Notes: generated by a model from the letters alone, not told the origin. Positions 32,186 to 41,553 are shown, counted from the first letter of the stretch. The stretch is 64,000 nt of DNA from Xanthomonas translucens pv. cerealis (GCF_006838285.1 NZ_CP038228.1:3844001-3908000), one strand, 5' to 3'. Numbers and translations are program-made.

Positions 32186-32275
32186 GTCGCGGCTGAAGTC
32201 GCTCCCACACTGGATCCAGGCGCTGACCGCGCAACAGACGCAGCTCCTTGCAGGAGCGGCTTCAGCCGCGACGAA
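32186..32275. repeat. Pair of REP-like elements in inverted orientation
   Basis: GTCGCGGCTGAAGTCGCTCC at 32186 and GGAGCGGCTTCAGCCGCGAC at 32254 face each other across about 45 bases, downstream of ligD and of lldD, which converge here. The arrangement could form a long stem between the two 3' ends. Confidence 0.65.
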
Positions 32276-32442
32276 CGGAGCCTGGGTCCAGCCGTTGGCA
32301 TCGACCTCTACACACGAGCGCAGTCACCGCAGTGCCGCGAGCAGTGAATGTGCCAGTGCCGCCATCCACGGTGCAGCCACTAGCGCGATGCTCGCGTAGG
32401 CGGCAACCGCAACCGCAACCGCTGCCGCGCCCACTACGCCAC

Positions 32443-33603
32443 TTACGGCGACACAGCGGATTCGCGGGTGACCCGCGCCAGCGAATCGCGCGAGATCGCC
32501 GCGATCGACCTGGCCCCGGTCAGCGTCATCGCCACCCGCATTTCCTTCTCCACCAGGGTCAGCAGGTTCTCCACCCCGGCCTGGCCGGCCGCGGCCAGCG
32601 CATACACGAAGGCGCGGCCGAGCAGCACCGCGTCGGCACCGAGCGCTAGCATGCGCACCACGTCCAGGCCACTGCGGATGCCGGAGTCGGCCAGGATCTT
32701 CAGTTCGCCCTTCACCGCGTCGGCGATCGCCGGCAGTGCGCGCGCGCTGGATAGCACGCCGTCGAGCTGGCGCCCGCCATGGTTGGAGACCACGATGCCG
32801 TCGGCGCCGAAGCGCACCGCGTCGCGCGCATCGTCGGGGTCGAGGATGCCCTTGATCACCATCGGCCCCGTCCAGAACTCGCGGATCCATTCCAGGTCCT
32901 TCCACGCAATCGACGGGTCGAAGTTCGCGCCGAGCCAGCCGATGTAATCCGCCAGCCCGGTCGGGCTGCCGCGGTAGGCGGAGATGTTGCCCAGGTCGTG
33001 CGGGCGCCCGAGCAGGCCCACGTCCCAGGCCCAGCGCGGATGGGTCGCGGCCTGCAGCATGCGCCGCAACGGCGCGTTCGGCCCGCTCATGCCCGAGTGC
33101 GCATCGCGGTAGCGCGCGCCGGGCGTGGGCATGTCCACGGTGAACACCAACGTGGTCACGCCCGCGGCCCTGGCCCGCTCCAGCGCGTTGCGCATGAAGC
33201 CGCGGTCCTTGAGCACGTACAGCTGGAACCACATCGGCCGGCCGATCGCCGGCGCCACTTCCTCGATCGGGCACACCGACACCGTGGACAGGGTGAACGG
33301 CACGCCCTTGGCCGCCGCCGCACGCGCGGCCTGCACCTCGCCGCGGCGCGCGTACATGCCGGTCAGCCCGACTGGGGCCAGCGCCAGCGGCAGCGCCAGG
33401 CGCTCGCCGAACAGCTCGGTCTCCAGATTCAGCTCGGCCATGTCGCGCAGCACCCGCTGGCGCAGTGCGATGTCGGCCAGGTCTGCGACGTTGCGCCGCA
33501 GCGTGTGCTCGGCGTAGGCGCCGCCGTCGATGTAGTGGAACAGGAACGGCGGCAGCCGCGCTTGGGCGGCTGCGCGGTAATCGGAAGCGGCGGAAATGAT
33601 CAT
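32443..33603 (-). CDS. lldD: FMN-dependent L-lactate dehydrogenase
   Basis: 386-residue member of the alpha-hydroxyacid oxidase family that oxidises L-lactate to pyruvate at the membrane and feeds electrons to the respiratory chain. Visible are the start [25 protein letters not shown] contacts [12 protein letters not shown] and FQLYVLKDR, and the catalytic His/Arg loop [10 protein letters not shown]. Its ATG overlaps the stop of the regulator gene by four bases (lldR then lldD). No lactate permease gene is next to it in this window. Confidence 0.94.
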   Translation of the reverse strand: MIISAASDYRAAAQARLPPFLFHYIDGGAYAEHTLRRNVADLADIALRQRVLRDMAELNLETELFGERLALPLALAPVGLTGMYARRGEVQAARAAAAKGVPFTLSTVSVCPIEEVAPAIGRPMWFQLYVLKDRGFMRNALERARAAGVTTLVFTVDMPTPGARYRDAHSGMSGPNAPLRRMLQAATHPRWAWDVGLLGRPHDLGNISAYRGSPTGLADYIGWLGANFDPSIAWKDLEWIREFWTGPMVIKGILDPDDARDAVRFGADGIVVSNHGGRQLDGVLSSARALPAIADAVKGELKILADSGIRSGLDVVRMLALGADAVLLGRAFVYALAAAGQAGVENLLTLVEKEMRVAMTLTGARSIAAISRDSLARVTRESAVSP

Positions 33604-34466
33604 CGGCGCGGGTCGTCGGGAGAGGAGGGCAGGCGCGCGGCGCGCGCGCGGCGCGCTTCGTCGTCGTCGAGACTGCGCAACGCGGTGTGCACAAAGGCCA
33701 GGTGCGCATGCGCGGCGTCGCGTGCCCGTTCGGGCTCGCCGGCCAGGATCGCGTCGCGCAGCCCGCGGTGCTGCGTCAGCAGCGGGGCGAAAGTGCGCGG
33801 CGACTGGAACAGCGCGTGCCGGCTCTGCGAGATGTTGGTGTGCAGCAGGTCGAACAGGCCGCGCATCACCTGCAGCAGCACGCGGTTGTGCGCGGCCTCG
33901 GCGATGGCCAGGTGGAAGTCGGCGTCGGCGCGCGCCTCGGCCGCTGCATCGCCCTGCGTATGTGCCTGCAGCATCGCCTCGAATGCGGCGGCGATGCGCG
34001 CGCGGTCGGCGTCGGTGGCGCGCAGCGCGGCGTGCCAGGCGGTGGCGCCTTCCAGCGCATGGCGGGTCTCCAGCACGTCGAAGCGGTACGCCGGATCGCC
34101 CTGCAGCAGCGGCAGGAACGGCTGCAGCGGCGCCACCACCTGCTCCTCGGGCGTGTGCGGACGCTGCACGTAGGTGCCGCCGCCGGCGCGAGCGCGCAGC
34201 AAGCCCTGGCTGGCGAGCTGGGCGATCGCCTCGCGCAACGCGGTGCGCGACACGCCCAGCTGCAGCGCCAGCGTGCGCTCGGCCGGCAGGCGCGCGTCCG
34301 CTTGCAGCCCGTGCTGTGCGATCAGCGCACGCAATTGCGCGGCGACGCGGTCGCTGAGGCGGCCGCCGCCGAGCGCGGGCGCAGCTCCCGCGCTGGCAGG
34401 ATCGTGCTGGCCTGCCGCTGGCCGGGAGCGGGTGCCGGCCTTCGCGGACGTGGATGAGTTGGTCAT
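33600..34466 (-). CDS. lldR: GntR/FadR family lactate-responsive regulator
   Basis: 288-residue transcription factor with an N-terminal winged helix ([13 protein letters not shown]...[32 protein letters not shown], about residues 37-92) and a C-terminal all-helical FCD ligand domain ([40 protein letters not shown]). It is the first gene of lldR-lldD. One palindrome TTGGTCATACCAA covers its own start codon and another lies 97 bases upstream, matching the TTGGTNNNACCAA-like operators of LldR/FadR-type proteins, so autoregulation is likely. Confidence 0.88.
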   Translation of the reverse strand: MTNSSTSAKAGTRSRPAAGQHDPASAGAAPALGGGRLSDRVAAQLRALIAQHGLQADARLPAERTLALQLGVSRTALREAIAQLASQGLLRARAGGGTYVQRPHTPEEQVVAPLQPFLPLLQGDPAYRFDVLETRHALEGATAWHAALRATDADRARIAAAFEAMLQAHTQGDAAAEARADADFHLAIAEAAHNRVLLQVMRGLFDLLHTNISQSRHALFQSPRTFAPLLTQHRGLRDAILAGEPERARDAAHAHLAFVHTALRSLDDDEARRARAARLPSSPDDPRR

Positions 34467-34471
34467 ACCAA
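34459..34471. promoter_or_regulatory. LldR operator overlapping the lldR start codon
   Basis: Perfect palindrome TTGGT-CAT-ACCAA; the central CAT is the complement of the lldR ATG region. An identical 13-mer occurs at 34556-34568. Confidence 0.75.
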
Positions 34472-34554
34472 AAGCTGCCTAGCGCAACGCCGAACGCCAT
34501 TAGATCGCGGCACATCCGGCCAAGTCAAACGCGGGCAACGAGATCACCCTGGAT

Positions 34555-34569
34555 ATTGGTCATACCAAT
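34555..34569. promoter_or_regulatory. Upstream LldR operator
   Basis: ATTGGT-CAT-ACCAAT, a 15-base palindrome containing the same 13-mer as the operator at 34459, with start points 97 bases apart. Two identical sites allow bridging by a dimer of dimers. Confidence 0.75.
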
Positions 34570-34606
34570 CGCCACAAACCATGCCACCCCCGGGTGGCGG
34601 CCGCCC

Positions 34607-35188
34607 TCACCAGACGAACGGCAGCAGCCGCCAGCTGTGCTTGGCGTACTCCGGGTACTCGCGGGGAAAGGCCTGGGTCAGCGCCGCTTCCTCCACGCGG
34701 ATGCGGCGCAGGAACGCCCAGGTCGCAGGCAGCACGATCGTCAGCAGCGACAGCACATCGCCCAAGCCGATCGCCAGCCCGTAGAGCGCAAGCAGCGTGC
34801 CGGTATAGGACGGATGGCGCAGATAGCGGTACGGCCCGTGGCGGATCAGCCGGTGGTCGTCCTGGATGGTCACCTCAACGGTGAACCAGTGCGCCAGCAC
34901 CCGGATCGCCCACAGCCGCAACCCAATGCCGCCGGTCAGCAGCGCGCAGCCCAGCCAGCGTGCCTGCTCCTGCAGCGCGGGCGCATAGCGCCATGCGCCG
35001 AGGAAGGACAGCAGCATGCCCAAGACCAGCGCCGCGAACAGTACGCGCCATAGCAGCTGCAGCGTGCCCTGGTCGCGCGCGCCGCCATCGGCCGCGCGTC
35101 GACGGTGGCCGAGCAGCATCTCGAACACGCCCCAGCTCGCACCTAGCAGCATGAACAACAGATCGGGATGTGGCAGGGTCAGGTACAT
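34607..35188 (-). CDS. Isoprenylcysteine carboxyl methyltransferase family membrane protein
   Basis: 193-residue polytopic membrane protein of the ICMT/PEMT-like family. The conserved C-terminal part is RHGPYRYLRHPSYTGTLLALYGLAIGLGD, followed by the RxxxEExxL-type motif RIRVEEAALTQAF and YPEYAKHSWRLLPFVW. Five hydrophobic segments can be counted. Bacterial members are SAM-dependent methyltransferases with mostly unknown substrates. The ATG at 35188 follows a purine-rich site (AGGAGGCAACG region) and begins the family-type N-terminus. Confidence 0.8.
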   Translation of the reverse strand: MYLTLPHPDLLFMLLGASWGVFEMLLGHRRRAADGGARDQGTLQLLWRVLFAALVLGMLLSFLGAWRYAPALQEQARWLGCALLTGGIGLRLWAIRVLAHWFTVEVTIQDDHRLIRHGPYRYLRHPSYTGTLLALYGLAIGLGDVLSLLTIVLPATWAFLRRIRVEEAALTQAFPREYPEYAKHSWRLLPFVW

Positions 35189-35405
35189 CGTCGTTGCCTC
35201 CTGGAGGGGGAAGTGCCGGTGTACGCCATCGCGCTGCAGGCCGGATGAACTGGCGGTCGCGGCGGCGATGGCATGCTGCCATTGTGATCGCCATGCGGTG
35301 GCGGGAACAGTGACTGCTGGCCATCGCCGCGACCTGCCGGACGTCTTTTTTGCATGCGACTCATCGCTGCCGCCACGCGCTGCCTGCATCTTGCCTGCAG
35401 TGCGC
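35189..35405. other. Gap without recognised gene
   Basis: Upstream of the methyltransferase gene. No coding sequence or repeat recognised apart from the lldD-like remnant that begins inside it. Confidence 0.3.
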
Positions 35406-35661
35406 GTCCATGCAGGCCAGGCAGGCTGGCGCCAAGCTCCATCGGTACGGCCAGCGTGCCTGCATGTCCATGCACCGGCCGGACGAGGGTGCGCAGCACG
35501 CGTGTTTGCAAACGGACATCGGCCGGCGCGGCGACGCTGCATTGCAAGGTGCGATCGGTCCAGGCGCCGCCGTCGCTGTAGCGGAGCAGGGACGACGGCG
35601 GCCACCCAATCGGCAACGGTGCTTTGGCCCGGAGACGTGCGCGAAGTTCGGTTATCGCCAC
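35350..35661 (-). pseudogene. Decayed fragment similar to the start of lldD
   Basis: Read on the minus strand, this piece contains ELRARLRAKAPLPIG...LLRYSDGGAWTDRTLQ...ADVRLQTRVLR. It aligns with the LldD N-terminus of this window ([30 protein letters not shown]...[11 protein letters not shown]). After a frame change it continues as SLAPACLACMDAHCRQDAG, matching [21 protein letters not shown]. It has no start and breaks off after ~100 residues, so it is a relic of an alpha-hydroxyacid dehydrogenase gene. Its upstream edge touches the PIP box at 35647. Confidence 0.55.
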
Positions 35662-35671
35662 ACCTTTTCGG
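35647..35671 (+). promoter_or_regulatory. PIP box (HrpX-binding site)
   Basis: TTCGG-N15-TTCGG, an exact match to the plant-inducible promoter consensus TTCGB-N15-TTCGB recognised by HrpX in Xanthomonas. A -10-like TACTAT (YANNNT) starts at 35700, 28 bases after the box, and TAAATT at 35705, 33 bases after it; the usual spacing is 30-32. The next start codon is at 35744. Confidence 0.75.
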
Positions 35672-35743
35672 TATTCGAATCGAAAATAGACGGAATGTGT
35701 ACTATAAATTTTTATGAATATCAGATAAAAAGTAGAAAAAAGA

Positions 35744-36013
35744 ATGCGCCGATCTAAACAATTTGTAACGGGCAGCAGTTCTTCTTCAAGTTCAAGTTCT
35801 CGCGCGCCCGAACACGGTACCGAGCAGAGGCATCCTCGCCTGGAACCGCCAGCGGCATGCCCTGACCCGCAATTAGACGGGCTCCCTGCGCGCGCCCCTG
35901 CGCGCGCTGCGATCCCCGATGCTTCATCGACGCAAGAGCGTGCCATACAGAGCAACACTCCGCTTCCGCGCTTGGTATTCCCGGACATATCGGAGCTAAC
36001 AAAACCAACGTGA
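35744..36013 (+). CDS. Short Ser/Pro-rich protein under a PIP box, candidate effector or effector fragment
   Basis: 89 residues with no known domain and no signal peptide. It starts MRRSKQFVTG followed by nine serines, and carries DPQLDGLPAR at residues 41-50. The first ~60 residues align with the N-terminus of the protein encoded at 36370 (same Ser tract and DPRLAELSSR also at 41-50), so the two are paralogues at least in their N-terminal module. It ends soon after this module, so it may be a truncated effector that keeps only a secretion signal. Promoter and N-terminal composition are those of type III substrates; function unknown. Confidence 0.55.
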   Translation: MRRSKQFVTGSSSSSSSSSRAPEHGTEQRHPRLEPPAACPDPQLDGLPARAPARAAIPDASSTQERAIQSNTPLPRLVFPDISELTKPT

Positions 36014-36369
36014 CCGTGAAGCCGATCACGATCCTGGATGCGCGCGGCAACCGCAACCGCGCGGTGCTAAAGGCGATCACACGGCGCATTATCTGAGCGC
36101 ACGGCTGATCGTCGGCGTGCGAATACGCATATCCGGACTATGCCGGCATCGCAGCGTGCCGACCACCGGTAGCACGGCATCGATCAGCTTTTTGTACACC
36201 ACGGCGTCATGTTGGTTGACGCCGGCGACATGCACTACCGGAGGCGTGGGATCGCCCACAAGGCTGGCGTGGAGTTCGATTGGTGCGCCACGGATTCGCT
36301 CCGCGCCGGAAATTGGATGTCGCGCATGTTCTAGTTTTAAATATAAGTACTGAGTAGTAAGAGGAAAAA
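36014..36369. other. Gap between the two paralogous small genes
   Basis: No intact gene. A plus-strand stretch ending near 36332 reads protein-like (VDAGDMHYRRRGIAHKAGVEFDW...) but has no identifiable family and may be a remnant. The second PIP-type box lies in it. Confidence 0.35.
36275..36299 (+). promoter_or_regulatory. PIP-box-like site with correctly spaced -10
   Basis: TTCGA-N15-TTCGC matches TTCGB-N15-TTCGB except for A at the fifth base of the first half. A YANNNT box (TAGTTT) begins at 36332, exactly 32 bases after the site. The downstream ATG at 36370 has a good ribosome site (AAGAGG). Confidence 0.65.
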
Positions 36370-37092
36370 ATGCCTAGATTTGGACGGTTTTTTGGAATCG
36401 GTTCTTCTTCTGCTTCCGGGAGCTCCCGCCGGGCTGAAAACGAACCCGAGCGGAGGAGTGCGCGGAGGGAAACCCCCGCCGCATCCGCTGACCCACGCCT
36501 TGCAGAGTTGTCCAGCCGCCCCGCGCCGCCACGACATGTATCGCGGGTAGAGCAGGAGGGGCTTGACCAGGTTCGGAATGAGATAAAACCAAATCTCGTT
36601 GCAATATTTAACAAGATATCTGCCGCCCTCCCATACTATCGCGAGCTTCAGCGTGCTTATGATAGGGCGGCAGATGGTATTGCGCGCGCGGACAAGCTAA
36701 TTGCCGGCCAAAATAGCGCTATTTCTAGAGATGATCTGGCGCATATAGTAGATAAATGCATCCGTGATTATGAAAAAACGGGTGCCCAACATCAGCGGGT
36801 TGAAGCGCAAGCACGGCGCGCGACGAGTGAGCCGATGCTGAATGGATCCCGGGCCGGAATCAGTAACGAAGTTATGACGGAAGCCATGAACATATTATGT
36901 GGCCTTGAGAGTAAGATTGACGCTCCTCGAATTACTGAATGGCAGAGGCTGGGGGTGATTGACCTACTCCAAGATATTCAAGCTGACAAACAAGTGAGCC
37001 ATGCAGCGGTGTATCACGCATATAGAAACAGCGGGAATGCCAAGGCATTGATCGAAACTCTGGTTGCCTATATACCAAGTGACCGGCGCTAG
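36370..37092 (+). CDS. Candidate type III effector, 240 residues, unknown family
   Basis: No known domain. Residues 1-60 are Ser/Arg/Pro-rich and lack a signal peptide (MPRFGRFFGIGSSSASGSS, then DPRLAELSSR at 41-50). Residues 65-240 look mostly helical, e.g. LVAIFNKISAALPYYRELQRAYDRAADGIARADKLI and ITEWQRLGVIDLLQDIQADKQ. The gene is visibly AT-richer than the core genes and stands behind a PIP-type promoter. It shares its N-terminal module with the 35744 gene. HrpX control and type III secretion are strong inferences; the target and activity are unknown. Confidence 0.65.
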   Translation: MPRFGRFFGIGSSSASGSSRRAENEPERRSARRETPAASADPRLAELSSRPAPPRHVSRVEQEGLDQVRNEIKPNLVAIFNKISAALPYYRELQRAYDRAADGIARADKLIAGQNSAISRDDLAHIVDKCIRDYEKTGAQHQRVEAQARRATSEPMLNGSRAGISNEVMTEAMNILCGLESKIDAPRITEWQRLGVIDLLQDIQADKQVSHAAVYHAYRNSGNAKALIETLVAYIPSDRR

Positions 37093-37496
37093 CGGTGATC
37101 AACGCCTTGTTTGCACCTTCGTGATCCGTTCGCGACGAAGCGACCTCCGGTACCGGTCGTATCCTTGCAAGCGAGCTGGATGCCCTGAAACCAACACGGC
37201 GGGGGACGGCACGCGATGTTGGTCGCATGTCGTTACCGTGGCGACAAGGGTTTCGCCGGTCTAACGCGCTGCCGTAGCGGTGTGCCGCGCCTGCATTACA
37301 CGGGATGCCCTGCTCTGGCTGGCGCATGCGCGGCACGCAAGCCAGCGCCGTTCATGTCGGCGACGATGCGGCTGTGTGTCCGTCAACGCCAGCCCATCGC
37401 TCCCGCCATAACCGTCTCCCAGCCCCGCCGCGGCCTCCCCAATGACGCTGCCAGGCCCTAAGATGCCGCCAGCATCTTGTTGACGAGGAGTAGGCG
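37093..37496. other. 404-base gap upstream of fabV
   Basis: Return from AT-rich to GC-rich sequence. I find no gene, terminator or repeat that I can support. Confidence 0.35.
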
Positions 37497-38702
37497 TTGA
37501 TCATCCATCCCAAAGTTCGCGGTTTCATCTGCACCACCACGCATCCATTCGGCTGCGAGCGCAACGTGCTCGAGCAGATCGCCGCCACGCGCGCGCGCGG
37601 CGTGCGCAGCGACGGGCCGAAGAAGGTGCTGGTGCTCGGCGCCTCAAGCGGCTACGGCCTGGCCTCGCGTATCACCGCCGCGTTCGGCTTCGGCGCCGAC
37701 ACCCTGGGCGTGTTCTTCGAAAAGCCCGGCAGCGACAAGAAGGCCGGCACCGCCGGCTGGTACAACGCGGCCGCGTTCGACACGCATGCCAAGGCCGCGG
37801 GCCTGTACAGCAAGTCGATCAACGGCGACGCGTTCTCCGACGAGGCGCGCGCGCAGGTGATCGACCTCATCAAGACCGAGATGGGCGGCCAGGTCGATCT
37901 GGTGGTGTATTCGCTGGCCTCGCCGGTGCGCAAGCTGCCCGGCACCGGCGAGGTGAAGCGCTCGGCGCTCAAGCCGATCGGCCAGACCTACACCGCCACC
38001 GCGATCGACACCAACAAGGACGCGATCATCCAGGCCTCGATCGAGCCGGCCACCGAGCAGGAGATCGAAGACACCGTCACCGTGATGGGCGGCCAGGACT
38101 GGGAACTGTGGATCGACGCGCTGGCCGCCGCCGGCGTGCTCGCGCCGGGCGCGCGCAGCGTGGCCTTCAGCTACATCGGCACCGAGATCACTTGGCCGAT
38201 CTACTGGCATGGCGCGCTGGGCAAGGCCAAGGTGGACCTGGACCAGACCGCGCAGCGCCTGCACGCGCGCCTGCAGCAAAGCGGCGGCAGCGCCAACGTG
38301 GCGGTGCTCAAGTCGGTGGTGACCCAGGCCAGCGCGGCGATCCCGGTAATGCCGCTGTACATTTCCATGGTCTACAAGATCATGAAGGAAAAGGGCCTGC
38401 ACGAAGGCACCATCGACCAGCTCGACCGCTTGTTCCGCGAGCGCATGTACCGCGCAGACGGCCAGGCGCCGGCCACCGACGAGCAGAACCGGCTGCGCCT
38501 GGACGACTGGGAACTGCGTGACGACGTGCAGGACGCGTGCAAGGCGTTATGGCCGCAGGTCACCACCGAGAACCTGTTCCAGCTCACCGACTACGCCGGC
38601 TACAAGCACGAATTCCTCAAGCTGTTCGGCTTCGAGCGCAACGACGTGGACTACGACGCCGACGTGAATCCGGACGTGCAGTTCGATTGCATCGAGCTGT
38701 AA
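37497..38702 (+). CDS. fabV: Trans-2-enoyl-ACP/CoA reductase FabV
   Basis: 401-residue NADH-dependent enoyl reductase of the FabV type, catalysing the last step of fatty-acid elongation and conferring natural tolerance to triclosan where present. The N-terminus [20 protein letters not shown], the NADH motif [15 protein letters not shown], the catalytic Tyr region [23 protein letters not shown] and the C-terminal DVQFDCIEL fit the family. Translation starts at TTG 37497, after the ribosome site GAGGAGTAGGCG; no better ATG exists. Confidence 0.95.
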   Translation: MIIHPKVRGFICTTTHPFGCERNVLEQIAATRARGVRSDGPKKVLVLGASSGYGLASRITAAFGFGADTLGVFFEKPGSDKKAGTAGWYNAAAFDTHAKAAGLYSKSINGDAFSDEARAQVIDLIKTEMGGQVDLVVYSLASPVRKLPGTGEVKRSALKPIGQTYTATAIDTNKDAIIQASIEPATEQEIEDTVTVMGGQDWELWIDALAAAGVLAPGARSVAFSYIGTEITWPIYWHGALGKAKVDLDQTAQRLHARLQQSGGSANVAVLKSVVTQASAAIPVMPLYISMVYKIMKEKGLHEGTIDQLDRLFRERMYRADGQAPATDEQNRLRLDDWELRDDVQDACKALWPQVTTENLFQLTDYAGYKHEFLKLFGFERNDVDYDADVNPDVQFDCIEL

Positions 38703-38721
38703 GCAGCCGGGATTCGGGATA

Positions 38722-38748
38722 CGGCCGGCAGCGATGCCGGCCGTTTTC
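38722..38748 (+). terminator. Rho-independent terminator of fabV
   Basis: Ten-base stem ACGGCCGGCA / TGCCGGCCGT with loop GCGA and a short T-run (TTTTC), 20 bases after the fabV stop. Confidence 0.75.
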
Positions 38749-38757
38749 TGTGAGCGC

Positions 38758-38782
38758 CTGTCGCGGCTTCAGCCGCGACAAC
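38758..38782. repeat. REP-like palindrome
   Basis: TGTCGCGGCTTCAGCCGCGACA is a compact perfect version of the REP-like core, between fabV and kdgK. Confidence 0.65.
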
Positions 38783-38868
38783 AACACGTATCGCCAGCAA
38801 CGCAGGGCCGCGCGCAAAAACGCCGCAATCAGCGCTCCTGCGCATTCCCCATTCCCGATTCCCGGCCT

Positions 38869-39891
38869 TCACCGCTTCACATCGAACCGCGACGTCCCCA
38901 CGCAGGCCTGCACGTCGGCTTCGCTCAGCGGTTGGAAGTCGCCCGGCACCGAGTGCTTCAGGCAGCCGGCGGCCAGGCCGAAGCGGATCGTGGCGGTGTC
39001 GTCCCAGCCCTGGCTCAGGCCGTGCAGCACGCCCGCGGCGAACGCGTCGCCGCCGCCGATGCGGTCGACGATGCCGGTGAGTTCCTCGGCCGGGGCCTGC
39101 GCCACGCTGCCGTCGCGGCGCAGCAGCAGCGCGCCCAGGCTGTGGTGGTCCACGCTGTGCGCCACGCGCTGGGTGCAGGCCATCGCCTGCAGCTGCGGGA
39201 ACGCGGCGAAGGCGTCGCGCGCACCGGCTTCCACCCGCGCCTGCGCGCTGTCCTGCGGATACTGGTGGCCCAGCACCACGCCCAGGTCGCGGTAGTCGGC
39301 GAACAGCACGTCGGCCTGCGCCAGCAGCTGGCGCAGGATGCCCGGCGCGTCGCCGTTCCAGGCTTCCCACAGCTTGGGCCGGTAGTTGCCGTCGAACGAC
39401 ACGCGCACGCCGAGCGCGCGCGCGCTGCGTGCCGCCGCCAGCGCCGCGGCCGCGCCGCGTTCGCCCAGCGCCGGGGTCACCCCGGACAGGTGCAGCCACT
39501 GGGCGCCGCGCAGCAGCGCTGGCCAGTCGTGGGCGTCCGCCTGGGCCAGCGCGAAGGCCGAGCCGGCGCGGTCGTAGGTGACTTCGCTGGGGCGGTGTCC
39601 GGCGCCGGTGGTCAGGAAGTACAGGCCCATGCGCCCGGGCACGAAGCGCACGCCACGGGTGTCCACGCCGTGCCGGCGCAGTTCGCCGGCCGCCGCTTCG
39701 CCCAGCGGGTTGTCCGGCAGCACGCTGACCATCGCCACGTCGTGGCCGAAATGCGCCAGCGACACGCCGACGTTGGCCTCGGCGCCGCCGACGTGCACGT
39801 CCAGCCGGGGCGACTGCAGCAGGCGCTCGTGACCGGGGGCGCCCAGGCGCAGCAACAGTTCGCCGAAGCAGACGATGCGGGATGTGGTCAT
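38869..39891 (-). CDS. kdgK: Sugar kinase, probable 2-keto-3-deoxygluconate kinase
   Basis: 340-residue PfkB/ribokinase family kinase. N-terminal IVCFGELLLRLG and DVHVGGAEANVGVSLAHFG define the substrate-binding lid. The catalytic Asp is in the anion-hole motif DRIGGGDAFAAGVLHG near residue 286. The pattern fits KdgK, which phosphorylates 2-keto-3-deoxygluconate from pectin and uronate breakdown, delivering KDPG to the Entner-Doudoroff aldolase. The closest relatives also include other keto-sugar kinases. kduI and kduD of the same pathway survive only as fragments at 62.3 kb. Confidence 0.8.
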   Translation of the reverse strand: MTTSRIVCFGELLLRLGAPGHERLLQSPRLDVHVGGAEANVGVSLAHFGHDVAMVSVLPDNPLGEAAAGELRRHGVDTRGVRFVPGRMGLYFLTTGAGHRPSEVTYDRAGSAFALAQADAHDWPALLRGAQWLHLSGVTPALGERGAAAALAAARSARALGVRVSFDGNYRPKLWEAWNGDAPGILRQLLAQADVLFADYRDLGVVLGHQYPQDSAQARVEAGARDAFAAFPQLQAMACTQRVAHSVDHHSLGALLLRRDGSVAQAPAEELTGIVDRIGGGDAFAAGVLHGLSQGWDDTATIRFGLAAGCLKHSVPGDFQPLSEADVQACVGTSRFDVKR

Positions 39892-40069
39892 GGCAGGAAG
39901 ATCCTGATCGGTCGAAGGGGGGAAAGCATGCCGGGAACGGCGGCCACAGCCAAGTTTTATAACCACCGGTGTCATTTTTTTTGCGATAGTCAGCGTCGCA
40001 GCGGTTGCGCCAGGCCAGGCAGGGCTTTGTGCCGAAAGCCCGCAACTGCGCCGCGTTTTCTGTAGCGCA

Positions 40070-40724
40070 ACCAGACCTACCCGGGCCACACCGTCAGCTG
40101 GCGCTTCGCCGACCCCGAAGGCGCCGTGCAGGTCGCCCTGCTGCTGCCCAAACCGCGCCAGCGACCGCTTCACCGTCATCGGCCACAACCTCGGCGGCAT
40201 GCTGCAGCGAGCGCAGATGACCGACTGGAACGTCGCCGCCGGGCAGTGGCGCATACACTCGGGCGTGGATCGCGATGGCGACGGGCGCATCGACGGCAAG
40301 GCCACCACGCGCGCCTTCGCGTTCGAGAAGAGGGGGGCGGTGGAGGTGGAATTTCCTGCCGGCAAAACGGTGGTGATGGAGTTGGAACTGGTCGCGCCTG
40401 CCGCGGTGCCTGTCGAACAGCGGCCGGATCTTGGGATTGGACGTGGCGATGTGCGGGTGAGCGCCGATGCCATCGAGGTCACTGTGCATCGCCTTGGGCA
40501 TGCGGATACCCCGGCGGGATTCTTGGTGCTGGAAGACGCGTAGCCGGGAAGTGGCGCGGGCGGAGTTTGCTGCGTTGGGGGGGCGCGGGATTTGGAGGCA
40601 AAGACTGCGAACGTGCGCTTGGCGTTTCCGGCTGCTGGCAACAGCAAAGGCATGCGGTTGCGGATCGCTACCGATGGCGAAGTGGACGAGGTGACGCAGC
40701 GCAATAACGCGATGGAGTTGCCCT
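40070..40724 (+). pseudogene. Degraded gene, C-terminal part of an unidentified protein
   Basis: Coding-type sequence continues across at least two frame changes. Early part: YPGHTVSWRFADPEGAVQVALLLPK. Middle part from 40199: MTDWNVAAGQWRIHSGVDRDGDGRIDG...FAFEKRGAVEVEFPAG...AIEVTVHRLGHADTPAGFLVLED. End part: DLEAKTANVRLAFPAAGNSKGMRLRIATDGEVDEVTQRNNAMELP. The composition suggests the C-terminal beta-domain of a secreted or periplasmic protein. The start is missing and I do not recognise the family. Confidence 0.5.
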
Positions 40725-40973
40725 GATAAGCAGGGCATAACTAACCCAGCGGCGACTCCTCCGATAATGGAGCAGTCGCCGCAAGGAAAACGGTTCCAGG
40801 ACAGGATTTACATTTGTCTCCACGCGCCGCGTTGCGTCGTGCTACAACAGGGCCGTCCGTCTGGTAAGGGACTTCGGACTTTATTAAACGGTTGCGCCTG
40901 CTTGCGGTATGCGGCGCGCACAATCAGTAAGCGAGAGCAAAGCCAGAACTCGACATGTTATCGAGGGGAATCG

Positions 40974-41183
40974 ATGTTCATGAAAGTTTCGATCGTTACG
41001 GCGCTAGCCGGATTTGCCATGCTTTTGTCCGCCACATCCGTGGATGCGCGGGTACGCGCGTCCGGCGCACACCACACATCCAGCCACGGCGATCACGACA
41101 TGTCGGGCCATGGTTCTTCGCACAAGGGCGGCAGCTGCCGTAGTCCGAGCACCAACAATCAATACCGTCGGCATAAGTCTTAG
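40974..41183 (+). CDS. Small secreted His/Ser-rich protein
   Basis: 69 residues: signal peptide (MFMKVSIVTALAGFAMLLSATSVDA) and a short mature part rich in His, Ser and Gly (HHTSSHGDHDMSGHGSSHKGG) with a basic end YRRHKS. The His-rich stretch could bind metal ions. GAGGGG is a good ribosome site before the ATG. No characterised relative is known to me. Confidence 0.6.
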   Translation: MFMKVSIVTALAGFAMLLSATSVDARVRASGAHHTSSHGDHDMSGHGSSHKGGSCRSPSTNNQYRRHKS

Positions 41184-41553
41184 TTTTTATAATTTACGAA
41201 TTTGATGGCGCGGACGGCAACTTTGGTAGAGCAAATGGCTGAAGTTTGCTTTTCCCTGGTGCCCGGCATCGTAGAGCTGCATTTTGACCCACGGTTTTCA
41301 ACAACACGCTGGCGGTGCGGTGAAGGCTCGGAAAAGACACAGCGCCGGTTTCCCCAGCTTCTTCGTTATACCGCTAATGGGGCGTTGAGCACGCAAAAAA
41401 TGCGACGTGACGCCAGGCGGGAAGCTGACAATGCCTGAAAATGCGAGGTACATACGGACCCTGGCCGCATTGACGGTGGTCAACAACTCGGCGAGAATCG
41501 TATTATGCCGCGTTTAGACATCCAATAGTGGTTAGGCCTTTCTGGAGATATTT
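41184..41553. other. 370-base gap before the AT-rich gene pair
   Basis: No convincing gene. A TTGACG occurs at 41470 and TATTAT at 41501, but their 25-base spacing is too long for an ordinary sigma-70 promoter. TCTGGAG precedes the next start codon. Confidence 0.3.

Noticed and set aside
41202..41438. 78-codon frame after the small His-rich secreted protein
   Set aside because: No ribosome site, no protein-like pattern and mixed composition; not supported as a gene.
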